Shown here piece by piece: positions 15,420 through 22,786 of a stretch of DNA of 23,243 nt (the stretch's first letter is position 1; each line of letters begins with the position of its first letter). The notes under the pieces were generated by a model that saw nothing but the letters and a program-made list of their open reading frames with translations, was not told the origin of the DNA and made no database searches. Origin of the DNA: an uncultured Clostridia bacterium (GTDB taxonomy: Bacteria; Bacillota_A; Clostridia; Christensenellales; Aristaeellaceae); NCBI GenBank assembly GCA_946408865.1, contig CAMJTZ010000010.1, positions 1 to 23,243 on the forward strand. The letters run 5' to 3'. The translations under genes and the position numbers were made by a program.

Positions 15420-15528
15420 ACTGTATATCTTGATGCAGACAAAGAAGAAGAAAATGCGCTTCCGGAGCACGCGCCCCGGCGGCGGGCCGCAAAAGCAGGC
15501 GGGCCGAAGCAGGGAAAGGAGACAGGTC

Positions 15529-16941
15529 ATGGATTTTCAGAAAGTTGTTGACAGCATGGCGGCGATGACATGCGTCGTTTCTGTTGAGAAAAAGCAGGAG
15601 GGCGGTTACGGGGAGATCCGGATCGTGACCGGGAACGAGGCGTATATCAGCTCCATTGAACATCCCATGGGGGATGTTGTGATGCTGACGACGAAATTCG
15701 TTCCCAACAGTCTGTATACGGATTATCTGACGAAGGATCTGAATTTTGAGGATTTCTGCTACAGGGCCGCCGTGGAAAAGAAATGCCCCCATGCCTATGC
15801 GCATCCCGACCGGTTTGACGTATGGTTCAACATGACTTTTCTGCCGCTGGCGGAGGAAGACGGAAATCTGTGCTATTGTACCTACACGATGGAAATCAAT
15901 CAGGAAGCGGATTCGTCCAGAATCTCCCAGATCTCCGGAGACCTTGCCTCCACTGTCCTGGAAACCTGCGTGGAGCTGCGGGGAAACTCGGATTTCGGAG
16001 CGGCGATGAATGACGTCATCATCAAACTGCGGGAGCTGTGCTCCGCGGAAAGATGCTGTATTCTGCTGCTGGATCAGGAGAAGCAGACCTGTTCTGTTCT
16101 GTGCGAAGACCGGGCGCCGGACTCGGACCTGCGTCCTGTGTCTGAGCTGGTTGACGATGCTTTTTACGCCATTGCCGCCGGCTGGGAAAGAACCGTATCC
16201 GGCAGCAACTGCCTGATCGCCAAAAACGAGCAGGATATGGAAGTCGTCCGGGAGCGGAATCCGGAATGGTATCAGAGCCTGAAGGACAACCGGGCGTCTT
16301 CGGTGATTCTCTTCCCGCTGAAGTTCGGAAACAGGCTGCTGGGCTATATATGGGCAACGAACTTCAATGCTGAAAACGCGCCGAGAATCAAGGAGGCGCT
16401 TGAACTGACAACCTTTATCCTCGGATCGGAAATCAACAATCATCTGCTGATGGACCGTCTGAAGATCCTGTCCTCCAGGGATATGCTCACCGGCGTGCTG
16501 AACCGGAATGAAATGAACAATGATGTGGACCGCCTGGTCGCCGCGAACGGAAAACCTGTGGGGATTGTTTTTGCCGATCTGAACGGACTGAAGACCGTGA
16601 ATGACCGGGAAGGCCATGAGGCGGGGGATCAGCTTCTGCGGGACGCCGTATCCGCGCTGCGGGAAGTTTTTAACGACGATGAGATCTACCGTGCCGGAGG
16701 GGATGAGTTTACCGTGATTCTTCTCGGCGCGACAGAGGAGGAACTGGCCCGGAAGGCGGAACAGCTCCGCCGCGCGGCGAAAAAGTATAACAGGCTGAGC
16801 TTTGCCGTCGGCTATCACGCGGAGGAAAGCACGGCGTGTATCCGGGAGGCGCTGCGGATCGCGGATGAGCGGATGTATGAGGATAAGCGGATCTATTATG
16901 AAAAGAATCCTTCCGCCCGGAGAAACAGCCGCCGGGAATAA
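15529..16941 (+). CDS. Diguanylate cyclase with GAF sensor domain
   Basis: 470 residues from the ATG at 15529, which has AGGAGA eight bases ahead; an upstream in-frame ATG at 15391 gives a Lys/Arg-rich, non-domain extension over the promoter and is rejected. About 1-125 looks like a PAS-type sensor; about 154-302 looks like a GAF domain (ILFPLKFGNRLLGYIWATNF is typical of its end). The catalytic GGDEF domain covers about 310-460, with DMLTGVLNR at its start and an intact GGDEF at 390-394, so it should make cyclic di-GMP from two GTP. The RxxD feedback-inhibition site expected just upstream is absent (VFND). There is no membrane segment, so it senses a cytoplasmic signal. Followed by a hydrolase-like gene 37 bases on. 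Confidence 0.9.
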   Translation: MDFQKVVDSMAAMTCVVSVEKKQEGGYGEIRIVTGNEAYISSIEHPMGDVVMLTTKFVPNSLYTDYLTKDLNFEDFCYRAAVEKKCPHAYAHPDRFDVWFNMTFLPLAEEDGNLCYCTYTMEINQEADSSRISQISGDLASTVLETCVELRGNSDFGAAMNDVIIKLRELCSAERCCILLLDQEKQTCSVLCEDRAPDSDLRPVSELVDDAFYAIAAGWERTVSGSNCLIAKNEQDMEVVRERNPEWYQSLKDNRASSVILFPLKFGNRLLGYIWATNFNAENAPRIKEALELTTFILGSEINNHLLMDRLKILSSRDMLTGVLNRNEMNNDVDRLVAANGKPVGIVFADLNGLKTVNDREGHEAGDQLLRDAVSALREVFNDDEIYRAGGDEFTVILLGATEEELARKAEQLRRAAKKYNRLSFAVGYHAEESTACIREALRIADERMYEDKRIYYEKNPSARRNSRRE

Positions 16942-16978
16942 GGAACGGGCGGACAAAAAAGGAAAAGGGGATACTGCA

Positions 16979-18751
16979 ATGGGCAACTACCGGAACTTCA
17001 GACTTGCAACCTATTTTGTCGCGCAGGGAACCGCCCGGGCGGAAAAGGAAAAGCTGGAAAAGGACCTGCGGTTCTTTGAGAAATATCTGCGGATTGACAA
17101 AGTATACCTGGAGCCCTTCCGCGGCAGTGTTCTGGCGGAGGAAGACCGCCTGGAGCTCTGCCGGAAGGTCTTTGAAGCCCACGGCGTGGAAGTGGCCGGC
17201 GGCCTCACCACCACCATCCGGACCCCCAAAGGGGACGCGCCGAAGCAGCGGCTCTTTGACACCTTCTGCTACAACGATGAAAAGATGCTTTCCCGGCTCA
17301 GGGAAGTATGTTCCTTCCTGGGAAAGCATTTCAGCGAGTTTATCATCGACGATTTCTTTTTCACCAACTGCACCTGCGAAGCATGCCGGAAAGGCCGGGA
17401 CGCCTTCAACCGGGAGCACGGCGTCACGGACGGCAGCTGGAAGGCGTACCGCCTGGCTTTAATGGAAAAGGTCAGCCGGGAGGAGATCATCGGCCCCGCA
17501 AAGGCGGCGAACCCGGAGTGCAAAATCACCATCAAGTATCCCAACTGGGCGGAAAGCTACCAGGAAACCGGCTACAACCCCGCCGCGCAGCGAAAGCTCT
17601 TCGACCGGATCTATACCGGTACCGAAGCCCGCGACACCGTCACCACGGACCAGCACCTGCCCCGGTACCTGAGCTATTCCCTGATGACCTATTTCGAATC
17701 CATGTGGCCGGGGCACAACGGCGGCGGCTGGTTCGATCCCTTTGACCTGCACATTACGGAACAGTATCTGGAGCAGGCGTTCCTGACCGCCTTCTCAAAG
17801 CCGAAGGAGCTGATGATGTTCTGTTTCCAGGCCCTTGCGGACAGCGCCTTTATTCCGCCGCTGGGATATCACCTGGATAAGCTGGACGAAGTGCTGGACC
17901 ACTGCGGGAACCCGGTCGGCATTCAGTGTTACCTGCCGGACAACTGCCAGGGCGAGGACAACGTGCAGGACTTTCTGGGCATGTGCGGCCTGCCGGTCAT
18001 GCTGACGCCGTACTGGCCGGAAAACGCTCCGTATATCCTGCTGACCCGTTCTTCCGCCTGCGATCCGGAGATCGTGGAAAAGCTGGAGAAATATGTGGCG
18101 GAAGGCGGAAAAGCCCTGGTCACCGGCGGCTTTCTGGAAGCGGCCATGGACCGGGGCGTTCAGCGCATGACCTCCATCCGTTTCACCGGCCGGAAAATCC
18201 GCGGCCGCCGCTACCGGATTGAAGCTTCCGGCCCCGCGCACCGGGTGGATTACCCCACCGGAACGGAGGAAATCAGTCTGCCCGTCTGCGAGTTCCGGAA
18301 CAACGCCACCTGGGCGGTTGTCAAGGTCGGCGATACGGAGGAAAGCTTCGGCATTCTCCTGAAGGATACCTACGGAAAAGGCCAGCTGTGGACCCTTGCC
18401 GTTCCGGACAGCTTCCCGGATTTCTATAAATTCCCCGGCAAAGCCCTGACCCGTATCCGCGCGGAGTTTCCGGCGGGCGGCGCCTGGCTGGAATGCAAAG
18501 CGGGCGTCAGCCTCTTCCCCTATGACAACGGCACCCTGATTCTTTATCCTTACGTAACGTCCCAGGCCCAGCCGTCCGTCGTATATCTCCATGTCACCGG
18601 CGACGCGCAGGCGCTGGAAATGCCGGTGCGGAAGGATTTCCGTACCGGAGAGGCCGTCCGGATCCCCCCGCTGTACAAAAAGGACGGAGAAACCGTCTTC
18701 GAGCTTCAGGCCATGCCCGGAAGGTATGAGCTTTACCGGATTGTGTTCTGA
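16979..18751 (+). CDS. Glycoside-hydrolase-like TIM-barrel protein of unknown specificity
   Basis: 590 residues from the ATG at 16979, with AAGGGGA about eight bases ahead; longer in-frame versions would overlap the GGDEF gene. About 1-310 reads as an alternating barrel, with IDDFFFTN (123-130) followed by C131-x-C133-xx-C136, a pattern found in several uncharacterised hydrolase families and possibly metal-binding. About 340-390 (EKLEKYVAEGGKALVTGGF) resembles the amidotransferase-like trimerisation domain behind GH42-type barrels. The last ~190 residues look like a beta-sandwich. There is no signal peptide, so the substrate would be intracellular. Catalytic residues could not be assigned; D124/D125 or E240 are candidates only. 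Probably co-transcribed with the cyclase gene. Confidence 0.7.
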   Translation: MGNYRNFRLATYFVAQGTARAEKEKLEKDLRFFEKYLRIDKVYLEPFRGSVLAEEDRLELCRKVFEAHGVEVAGGLTTTIRTPKGDAPKQRLFDTFCYNDEKMLSRLREVCSFLGKHFSEFIIDDFFFTNCTCEACRKGRDAFNREHGVTDGSWKAYRLALMEKVSREEIIGPAKAANPECKITIKYPNWAESYQETGYNPAAQRKLFDRIYTGTEARDTVTTDQHLPRYLSYSLMTYFESMWPGHNGGGWFDPFDLHITEQYLEQAFLTAFSKPKELMMFCFQALADSAFIPPLGYHLDKLDEVLDHCGNPVGIQCYLPDNCQGEDNVQDFLGMCGLPVMLTPYWPENAPYILLTRSSACDPEIVEKLEKYVAEGGKALVTGGFLEAAMDRGVQRMTSIRFTGRKIRGRRYRIEASGPAHRVDYPTGTEEISLPVCEFRNNATWAVVKVGDTEESFGILLKDTYGKGQLWTLAVPDSFPDFYKFPGKALTRIRAEFPAGGAWLECKAGVSLFPYDNGTLILYPYVTSQAQPSVVYLHVTGDAQALEMPVRKDFRTGEAVRIPPLYKKDGETVFELQAMPGRYELYRIVF

Positions 18752-18860
18752 TCAGACCGGAAAGATAAAAAGCGGACGCATTACAGATCATTCCGTCACC
18801 GATGAGGACATTGAACGGTTCAAAACCGTTCTGCAGTCCTTCAGACCCGTGACCGAATAA
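18741..18860 (+). other. Coding-looking 39-codon frame after the hydrolase-like gene
   Basis: A frame opening at TTG 18741, overlapping the end of the previous gene by 11 bases, reads through ITDHSVTDEDIERFKTVLQS and on to a TAA at 18858. The tail (acidic then amphipathic helix) looks like real protein rather than chance. No ribosome site is visible. It may be a translationally coupled small protein or the end of a decayed gene. The rest of 18752-18968 holds a perfect small inverted repeat TTACCGC/GCGGTAA (18874-18888) and the terminator. Confidence 0.3.
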
Positions 18861-18926
18861 AGCGGCGGAGGCATTACCGCAGCGGTAACAGCCGGGAACG
18901 GAGCAGAACTTCAGGATAAACAGAAG

Positions 18927-18955
18927 AAGGCAGAGCGATCTGCCTTCATATTTTT
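18927..18955 (+). terminator. Terminator shared by convergent genes
   Basis: AAGGCAGA (18927-18934) pairs perfectly with TCTGCCTT (18939-18946) around a GCGA tetraloop, then CATATTTTT on the plus strand. On the minus strand the stem is followed by CTTCTG. It ends the operon containing the hydrolase-like gene and probably also the minus-strand peptidase gene, whose stop is at 18969. Confidence 0.85.
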
Positions 18956-18968
18956 ATAAGATGAATGA

Positions 18969-21005
18969 TTACCACACGGCGACCCGGTCCTCCGGCGCGA
19001 TGTACATGCCGTCGCCGGGCTGAATGCCGTAGAAGTTGACGAAATCGTCAAACTGGGCCAGCGTCGCGTTGACGCGCATGTAGCGCATCGGATGGACGTC
19101 CGTGGCGACCTTCGTTACGAGGAAGGCAGGCAGCCCCTGCATGCGCCAGATCGTGGCGAACTGCCGGAAGAAGGCGTCGTAGTCAAAATTCTCCCGCTGC
19201 GCGGCGATGGCGAGCATGCACTTCATGCCGCCCATGTCCGCGATGGCTTCGGTCTGCACCTGCTTTCCGGAGAAGGTCGCGCCCTCCCAGGGGATGAAGC
19301 CGTCGTACCAGGCCGCCAGCTTCGCCGCCCGCGCCTGGAATGCCGCGTAGTCCTCCGGCGTCCACCAGCTGGAAATCGCGCCGTTCTTGTCGAACTGGGC
19401 GCCGTTGGTGTCGAAGGCGTGGCTGATCTCATGTCCGATGATCACCCCGATGCCGCCCAGCTTCTGCTCGTAGCTCATCTGCTCGTTGTAGACTTCGCCG
19501 CTGAGGAAGCCCGCCAGGATGTTGATGGCGTTTTTCTGGGGGTCGTAGGAGGCGTTGGGCGTCGAGGTCGGCATCAGCATCTGGTCCCACTCGTCCTTTT
19601 TCACGGGGGTGTCGATCTTCTGCGACTGCAGGGAAATCGCAAACTCCTGAACCGCGCAGTTCGCTTCCAGCAGGCTGCCGCCGTCTTCGGTCCCGGCGAA
19701 GTCCAGGCCGGACCAGTCGCCGGGGGTGTCCGGATAGACCGCGTTGATGCGCATGCAGTCCAGCTTTTCGACGGCCTTCGCGCGGGTCTCGTCGCTCAGC
19801 CAGTCCACGGATTCCAGCATCGTCCGGTAGAAGGATACGACGTCCCGGATGATGTCCAGCATATCCTGGCGCTCCTGCTCCGTGCAGTAAGCCTGGATAT
19901 ACAGGTTGTCCATCGGCACAGGCAGCAGGCTGGTCACGGTCTGCAGCGCGAGATAGTCGTCGCTGCTCGCGCCGGATGCGCCCATCATGGCGTTCGAGAT
20001 GGCCTCCGTCTGCTGAAGGGTCTCCCGGTCCAGCAGGGTCGTTACGGAGAGCGCCGTCTTCAGTGCCATCCAGTCCCGCATGAGGACGACGTTTTCCTCC
20101 GTGCAGATCTCCTGCAGCGCGGCAATGTAGTCGGGTTCCGTAACCAGGAATTTCCGGCCGGTCTGCAGGCCGAAAGCCCGGAGCATATCCAGAACCGGGA
20201 AGCTGCCCGCGAGCGCCGAAAGCTCCTCCGGGCTGAAGTAGTTGAGCACACTCGTATAGTAATCCGCCTGGTAGCGCGCCGCCGCGGGCTTCATGTGCGC
20301 GGCCATCAGCCCCTCAAAGGCAAAGGCGTTCGCGACGGCCGAAGCGGCCTCGTCCCCGCTGTAGCCCAGCCGCGTGAGCATGTACGTTCCAAGCTGCTCA
20401 TACAGGGTATGGTACAATTCGCCCGCCTGGGTGTGGCCGGCGTATTCCGCCGCATCCTGGAGCAGCAGGGTGGGCGCGCCGATCATGGTGATGTTGATGT
20501 CCGGGTTGGTCAGGTCAGCGGCTACCGCCATGCCCAGCGGATAGAATCTTTTGAGGTTGCTCCTGTTCAGCAGGTAGCCGGTGTACGCTTCCAGGCTGTC
20601 GATGCCCCGGATCGCCTTCATCATGGGCATGACCGGTTCCACGCCCTGGACGTTGCGGTAGTCCCAGTCCGAAGCCAGCGCGTAGAGCTTGTGCACCAGA
20701 TCGGCGTCGTGCCCGGTGAGGCTGTCGTCCTTCAGCAGCGCGATCTGCTGCTCCTTCAGCGTACGGCTGACATCCTCCAGCGAACCGGTGCTGGCTTCCC
20801 CGGCAGGGATCGCCGCCTGCAGAATCCAGTCCTTGTTGACAAACAGGCCGTAATCGTCCTTCAGCGCGGCGGGGGTGTCCGCCGTCACATTCCCCACGAC
20901 GTCGGCGTCCAGCCAGCGTCCGTCCGGAATTGTGCCGCCCTCAGCCAGGGCCGCGGACACGGCCAGCAGGACGCACAGCAGCAGCGATGTAAACTTTTTC
21001 ATCAT
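18969..21005 (-). CDS. M13 (neprilysin/PepO) family zinc metallopeptidase, exported
   Basis: 678 residues, the family's usual size. The zinc site is intact: HEISH (H525, E526, H529) in VIIGHEISHAFD, with third ligand E586 in EAIAD (586-590). NASY at 484-487 takes the place of the NAYY substrate-binding motif, and the end DRVAVW (673-678) matches the family's typical C-terminus. A signal peptide (MMKKF, hydrophobic core to about 20, cut near ALA at 19-21) directs it out of the cell; no lipobox. It should cleave peptides in the medium or at the cell surface. AGGAGGT lies eight bases before the first of two adjacent ATGs. Single-gene unit with a near-consensus promoter. Confidence 0.94.
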   Translation of the reverse strand: MMKKFTSLLLCVLLAVSAALAEGGTIPDGRWLDADVVGNVTADTPAALKDDYGLFVNKDWILQAAIPAGEASTGSLEDVSRTLKEQQIALLKDDSLTGHDADLVHKLYALASDWDYRNVQGVEPVMPMMKAIRGIDSLEAYTGYLLNRSNLKRFYPLGMAVAADLTNPDINITMIGAPTLLLQDAAEYAGHTQAGELYHTLYEQLGTYMLTRLGYSGDEAASAVANAFAFEGLMAAHMKPAAARYQADYYTSVLNYFSPEELSALAGSFPVLDMLRAFGLQTGRKFLVTEPDYIAALQEICTEENVVLMRDWMALKTALSVTTLLDRETLQQTEAISNAMMGASGASSDDYLALQTVTSLLPVPMDNLYIQAYCTEQERQDMLDIIRDVVSFYRTMLESVDWLSDETRAKAVEKLDCMRINAVYPDTPGDWSGLDFAGTEDGGSLLEANCAVQEFAISLQSQKIDTPVKKDEWDQMLMPTSTPNASYDPQKNAINILAGFLSGEVYNEQMSYEQKLGGIGVIIGHEISHAFDTNGAQFDKNGAISSWWTPEDYAAFQARAAKLAAWYDGFIPWEGATFSGKQVQTEAIADMGGMKCMLAIAAQRENFDYDAFFRQFATIWRMQGLPAFLVTKVATDVHPMRYMRVNATLAQFDDFVNFYGIQPGDGMYIAPEDRVAVW

Positions 21006-21073
21006 GAATATGACCTCCTGAAACAGCAGATTCCTTCATGGAACAATTTGTGTGAATAAATCAGTATATCAGG

Positions 21074-21101
21074 ATTATAACCTGCCCTGCGAATCTGTCA
21101 A
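21074..21101 (-). promoter_or_regulatory. Promoter of the M13 peptidase gene
   Basis: On the minus strand TTGACA (21101-21096) and TATAAT (21079-21074) are both perfect, 16 bp apart. Transcription would start near 21067, leaving a leader of about 60 nt. Expression should be strong unless repressed; no operator was seen. Confidence 0.85.
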
Positions 21102-21173
21102 CAGAACAGCCGGTCACCAGATGGTTTCCCGGTCCGCGGCGGGGTAATATATGGGCGTTCCATGCGCGCCGGA

Positions 21174-21821
21174 TCAGGCCCGGGACCTTTTTTCAGAAAA
21201 ATCGCTGAACAGATACAGGCCGCAGACTGCGGTGAACCCAACCGCCGCGAACACGCTGAACCGCTCTGTCACGCCGAAATACTGCGGCGGGACCGCTTTC
21301 TGCCCGATGGCTCCGATAAGCATCAGGACCAGCGCGGCGGCAGCCCAGATGCCGATTCCCCGGATTCCGCCTTTTCTGAATCCGGCAGCAATCAGGCATA
21401 CCAGGGAAACAACCGAAAGCAGCACGACAGCGGCTGTTACAATGATGTGCATGATTTCCTGGAAGGACGCGATTTCCTTCCCGCTGTCCGCGAGCGGAAA
21501 CATCGTGTATCCGATGCCGGAAACCCAGCTCATGGCTGTGAACAGATGCATCCCGACCCGGAAAAGCCGGGTGGAAACCGGTTTTTCGGAGATCCGGACG
21601 GAAACACAGGTGGGGCAGACCACGCTGCAGATTCCGTAAAAAGCGGCAAGCCGGTTCCAGAGCATCCTGGAAGGCGCGCTGTCCGCGGACAGGTCGCTGA
21701 CCGCCTGCTCCATCCAGTTGTAACCCGGAAACGCAGACGGGGAGATCACCACCGCCAGCGTATAGGAAATAAAAGCGATCATTCCGGTTAATCCAAGCCA
21801 GTTAATCAGTTTCCTGTCCAT
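21174..21821 (-). CDS. DUF998 family integral membrane protein
   Basis: 215 residues from the ATG at 21821, which has AGGAGG ahead inside the preceding regulator gene; an upstream in-frame ATG adds 41 unlikely residues. Six hydrophobic segments lie near 10-28, 57-72, 91-108, 123-145, 155-174 and 189-206. NWMEQAVSDLSADSAPSRML (35-54) between the first two segments is typical of DUF998 proteins. Function is unknown for the family. The start lies 20 bases inside the end of the TetR gene, so the two are co-translated, and the membrane protein is probably under the TetR protein's control. Confidence 0.82.
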   Translation of the reverse strand: MDRKLINWLGLTGMIAFISYTLAVVISPSAFPGYNWMEQAVSDLSADSAPSRMLWNRLAAFYGICSVVCPTCVSVRISEKPVSTRLFRVGMHLFTAMSWVSGIGYTMFPLADSGKEIASFQEIMHIIVTAAVVLLSVVSLVCLIAAGFRKGGIRGIGIWAAAALVLMLIGAIGQKAVPPQYFGVTERFSVFAAVGFTAVCGLYLFSDFSEKRSRA

Positions 21822-22437
21822 TGCTTTTTCCTCCTGTCTGCAGGCAGAACCATCGGATAAATTCCGCCATTTCTTTTGTGTAAAGGCTTTCGCCGCCGGA
21901 TGCGTCCGCTTCTCCGGCGGTGATCCGGTCCATCCCGTAATCAATGAGCGAATGGACCGTCAGGGCGAAAGTCATGGCCGCGGTGTCCGCACCTTCGCTT
22001 TTCATCTTTCCGTGCACAGCCAGGGCGTAGAAAAGATTCTTCGTGGAGCGGAGCATATGCTCGGTTTCCTCCAGCACGATCTTCGCGGCAAGCGGATTGA
22101 TCGGCCTTTCGGAATAGAGCACCCGGAAGAACAGCATCAGGTTCGGGTCCGCAATCATTCCCAGATAGCCGCGGAGCGATTCCGTAAGAATCTGCTCCAG
22201 GCTCTTCTCCGCAAGATCTCCCGGATCCGCGAATCCGGAAGACCGGTTTTCCAGCGCCTTTTCCCGGAGATAGACATACATCGCGCTGACGATTTCATCC
22301 TTGGATTTGAAATGGTTGTACAGCGAGGGTGCTTTGATGCCGACCCTGTCCGCGATCCGGGACATGGATACGGATTTCAGCCCGTTCGCGGCTGCCAGCT
22401 CCAGCGTTGCAAGGATGATCTCTTCTTTCCGGTTCAT
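21802..22437 (-). CDS. TetR/AcrR family transcriptional regulator
   Basis: 211 residues from the ATG at 22437, preceded by GGAGGCG; the longer open frame reaches back over the promoter and is rejected. The N-terminal helix-turn-helix is clear: ELAAANGLKSVSMSRIADRV (13-32) followed by GIKAPSLYNHFKSKDEIV (33-50). The remaining ~150 residues are the all-helical ligand-binding and dimer domain; the ligand is unknown. The promoter contains a near-palindrome in its spacer, as expected for autorepression. It overlaps the DUF998 gene by 20 bases in one operon. Confidence 0.92.
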   Translation of the reverse strand: MNRKEEIILATLELAAANGLKSVSMSRIADRVGIKAPSLYNHFKSKDEIVSAMYVYLREKALENRSSGFADPGDLAEKSLEQILTESLRGYLGMIADPNLMLFFRVLYSERPINPLAAKIVLEETEHMLRSTKNLFYALAVHGKMKSEGADTAAMTFALTVHSLIDYGMDRITAGEADASGGESLYTKEMAEFIRWFCLQTGGKSNGQETD

Positions 22438-22463
22438 CTCGGCGCCTCCTTCAGACTCATTAA

Positions 22464-22500
22464 CATTAGCGATTATACTAACGATCATTAGCGTTGTCAA
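22464..22500 (-). promoter_or_regulatory. TetR operon promoter with operator in the spacer
   Basis: On the minus strand TTGACA (22500-22495) and TATAAT (22477-22472) are perfect and 17 bp apart. The spacer holds the near-palindrome CTAATGATCGTTAG (22491-22478, 12 of 14 positions symmetric). In addition CGCTAATG occurs twice in the same orientation (22493-22486 and 22471-22464), 22 bp apart, two turns of the helix. The TetR-type protein from the first gene is the obvious candidate to bind here. Confidence 0.8.
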
Positions 22501-22676
22501 TGGCAAGACCACCACTGAACCCGGCCTTCCAAAAAATCCCGATTTTTTCCAATGTGAACGGCGGCGTCGACGGAGCCAAGGTTTTCGGATTCAGCTGGAC
22601 GAGCGGCATGGGAGCCGCGGCGATCGCGTCCATTGCGGTCTGCGCCGTGAGCGGACCGATCTGCCTTCTTTTTTGA
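22500..22676 (+). CDS. Orphan 58-residue hydrophobic ORF
   Basis: From ATG 22500 the frame reads ARPPLNPAFQKIPIFSNVNG, then GVDGAKVFGFSWTSGMGAA and a hydrophobic tail with two Cys (IAVCAVSGPICLLF) before TGA. No ribosome site is visible and a stop codon closes the frame at 22479. Codon choice looks coding. It could be the leftover end of a membrane protein. The NVNGG step before a Gly/Ala-rich segment also recalls double-glycine leader peptides, but without any processing or immunity gene nearby. The rest of 22438-22786 holds only the TetR promoter and the next gene's promoter. Confidence 0.3.
   Translation: MARPPLNPAFQKIPIFSNVNGGVDGAKVFGFSWTSGMGAAAIASIAVCAVSGPICLLF
22636..22674 (+). terminator. 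Weak candidate terminator
   Basis: CGGTCTGC (22636-22643) pairs with GCGGACCG (22651-22658, one U-G pair) around a seven-base loop. TTCTTTTTT follows after seven bases (22666-22674). The gap between stem and T-run makes it imperfect. It coincides with the last codons of the orphan ORF. Confidence 0.3.
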
Positions 22677-22716
22677 CTTTTCCACAACCCCTGCAAAAAC
22701 GTGCATGACTGAAAAG

Positions 22717-22746
22717 TAGACAAATATACAGCCTTTGTGATACAAT
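22717..22746 (+). promoter_or_regulatory. Promoter of the WYL regulator gene
   Basis: TAGACA (22717-22722) and TACAAT (22741-22746) are 18 bp apart, and the -10 carries a TGA extension (TGATACAAT). Transcription would start near 22753, giving a leader of about 34 nt with GAGGA before the ATG at 22787. Confidence 0.6.
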
Positions 22747-22786
22747 GATTTCCGCATAAAAAAACCCGAAAATAGAGGATACCGAA

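Noticed and set aside
15391..15528. Longer N-terminus for the diguanylate cyclase
   Set aside because: The extra 46 residues are Lys/Arg-rich with no domain and the ATG falls on the promoter -35; the ATG at 15529 has a good ribosome site.
16802..16978. Longer N-terminus for the hydrolase-like protein
   Set aside because: It would overlap the coding end of the cyclase gene and gives Arg-rich sequence; the ATG at 16979 has its own ribosome site.
12505..16986. A 1493-codon open frame on the minus strand across the helicase and cyclase genes
   Set aside because: It runs antisense to two genes with full catalytic motifs; its sequence is Arg/His/Gly/Pro-rich without domains and results from the GC-ending codon choice of the real genes.
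19092..21059. A 655-codon open frame on the plus strand
   Set aside because: Antisense to the M13 peptidase gene, which has an intact zinc site, signal peptide, ribosome site and promoter; composition of the antisense frame is atypical.
21174..21190. GGCCCGGGACC followed by TTTTTT as a plus-strand terminator
   Set aside because: The GC-rich piece has no loop and cannot fold as a hairpin, and the T-run is the complement of Lys codons at the end of the DUF998 gene.
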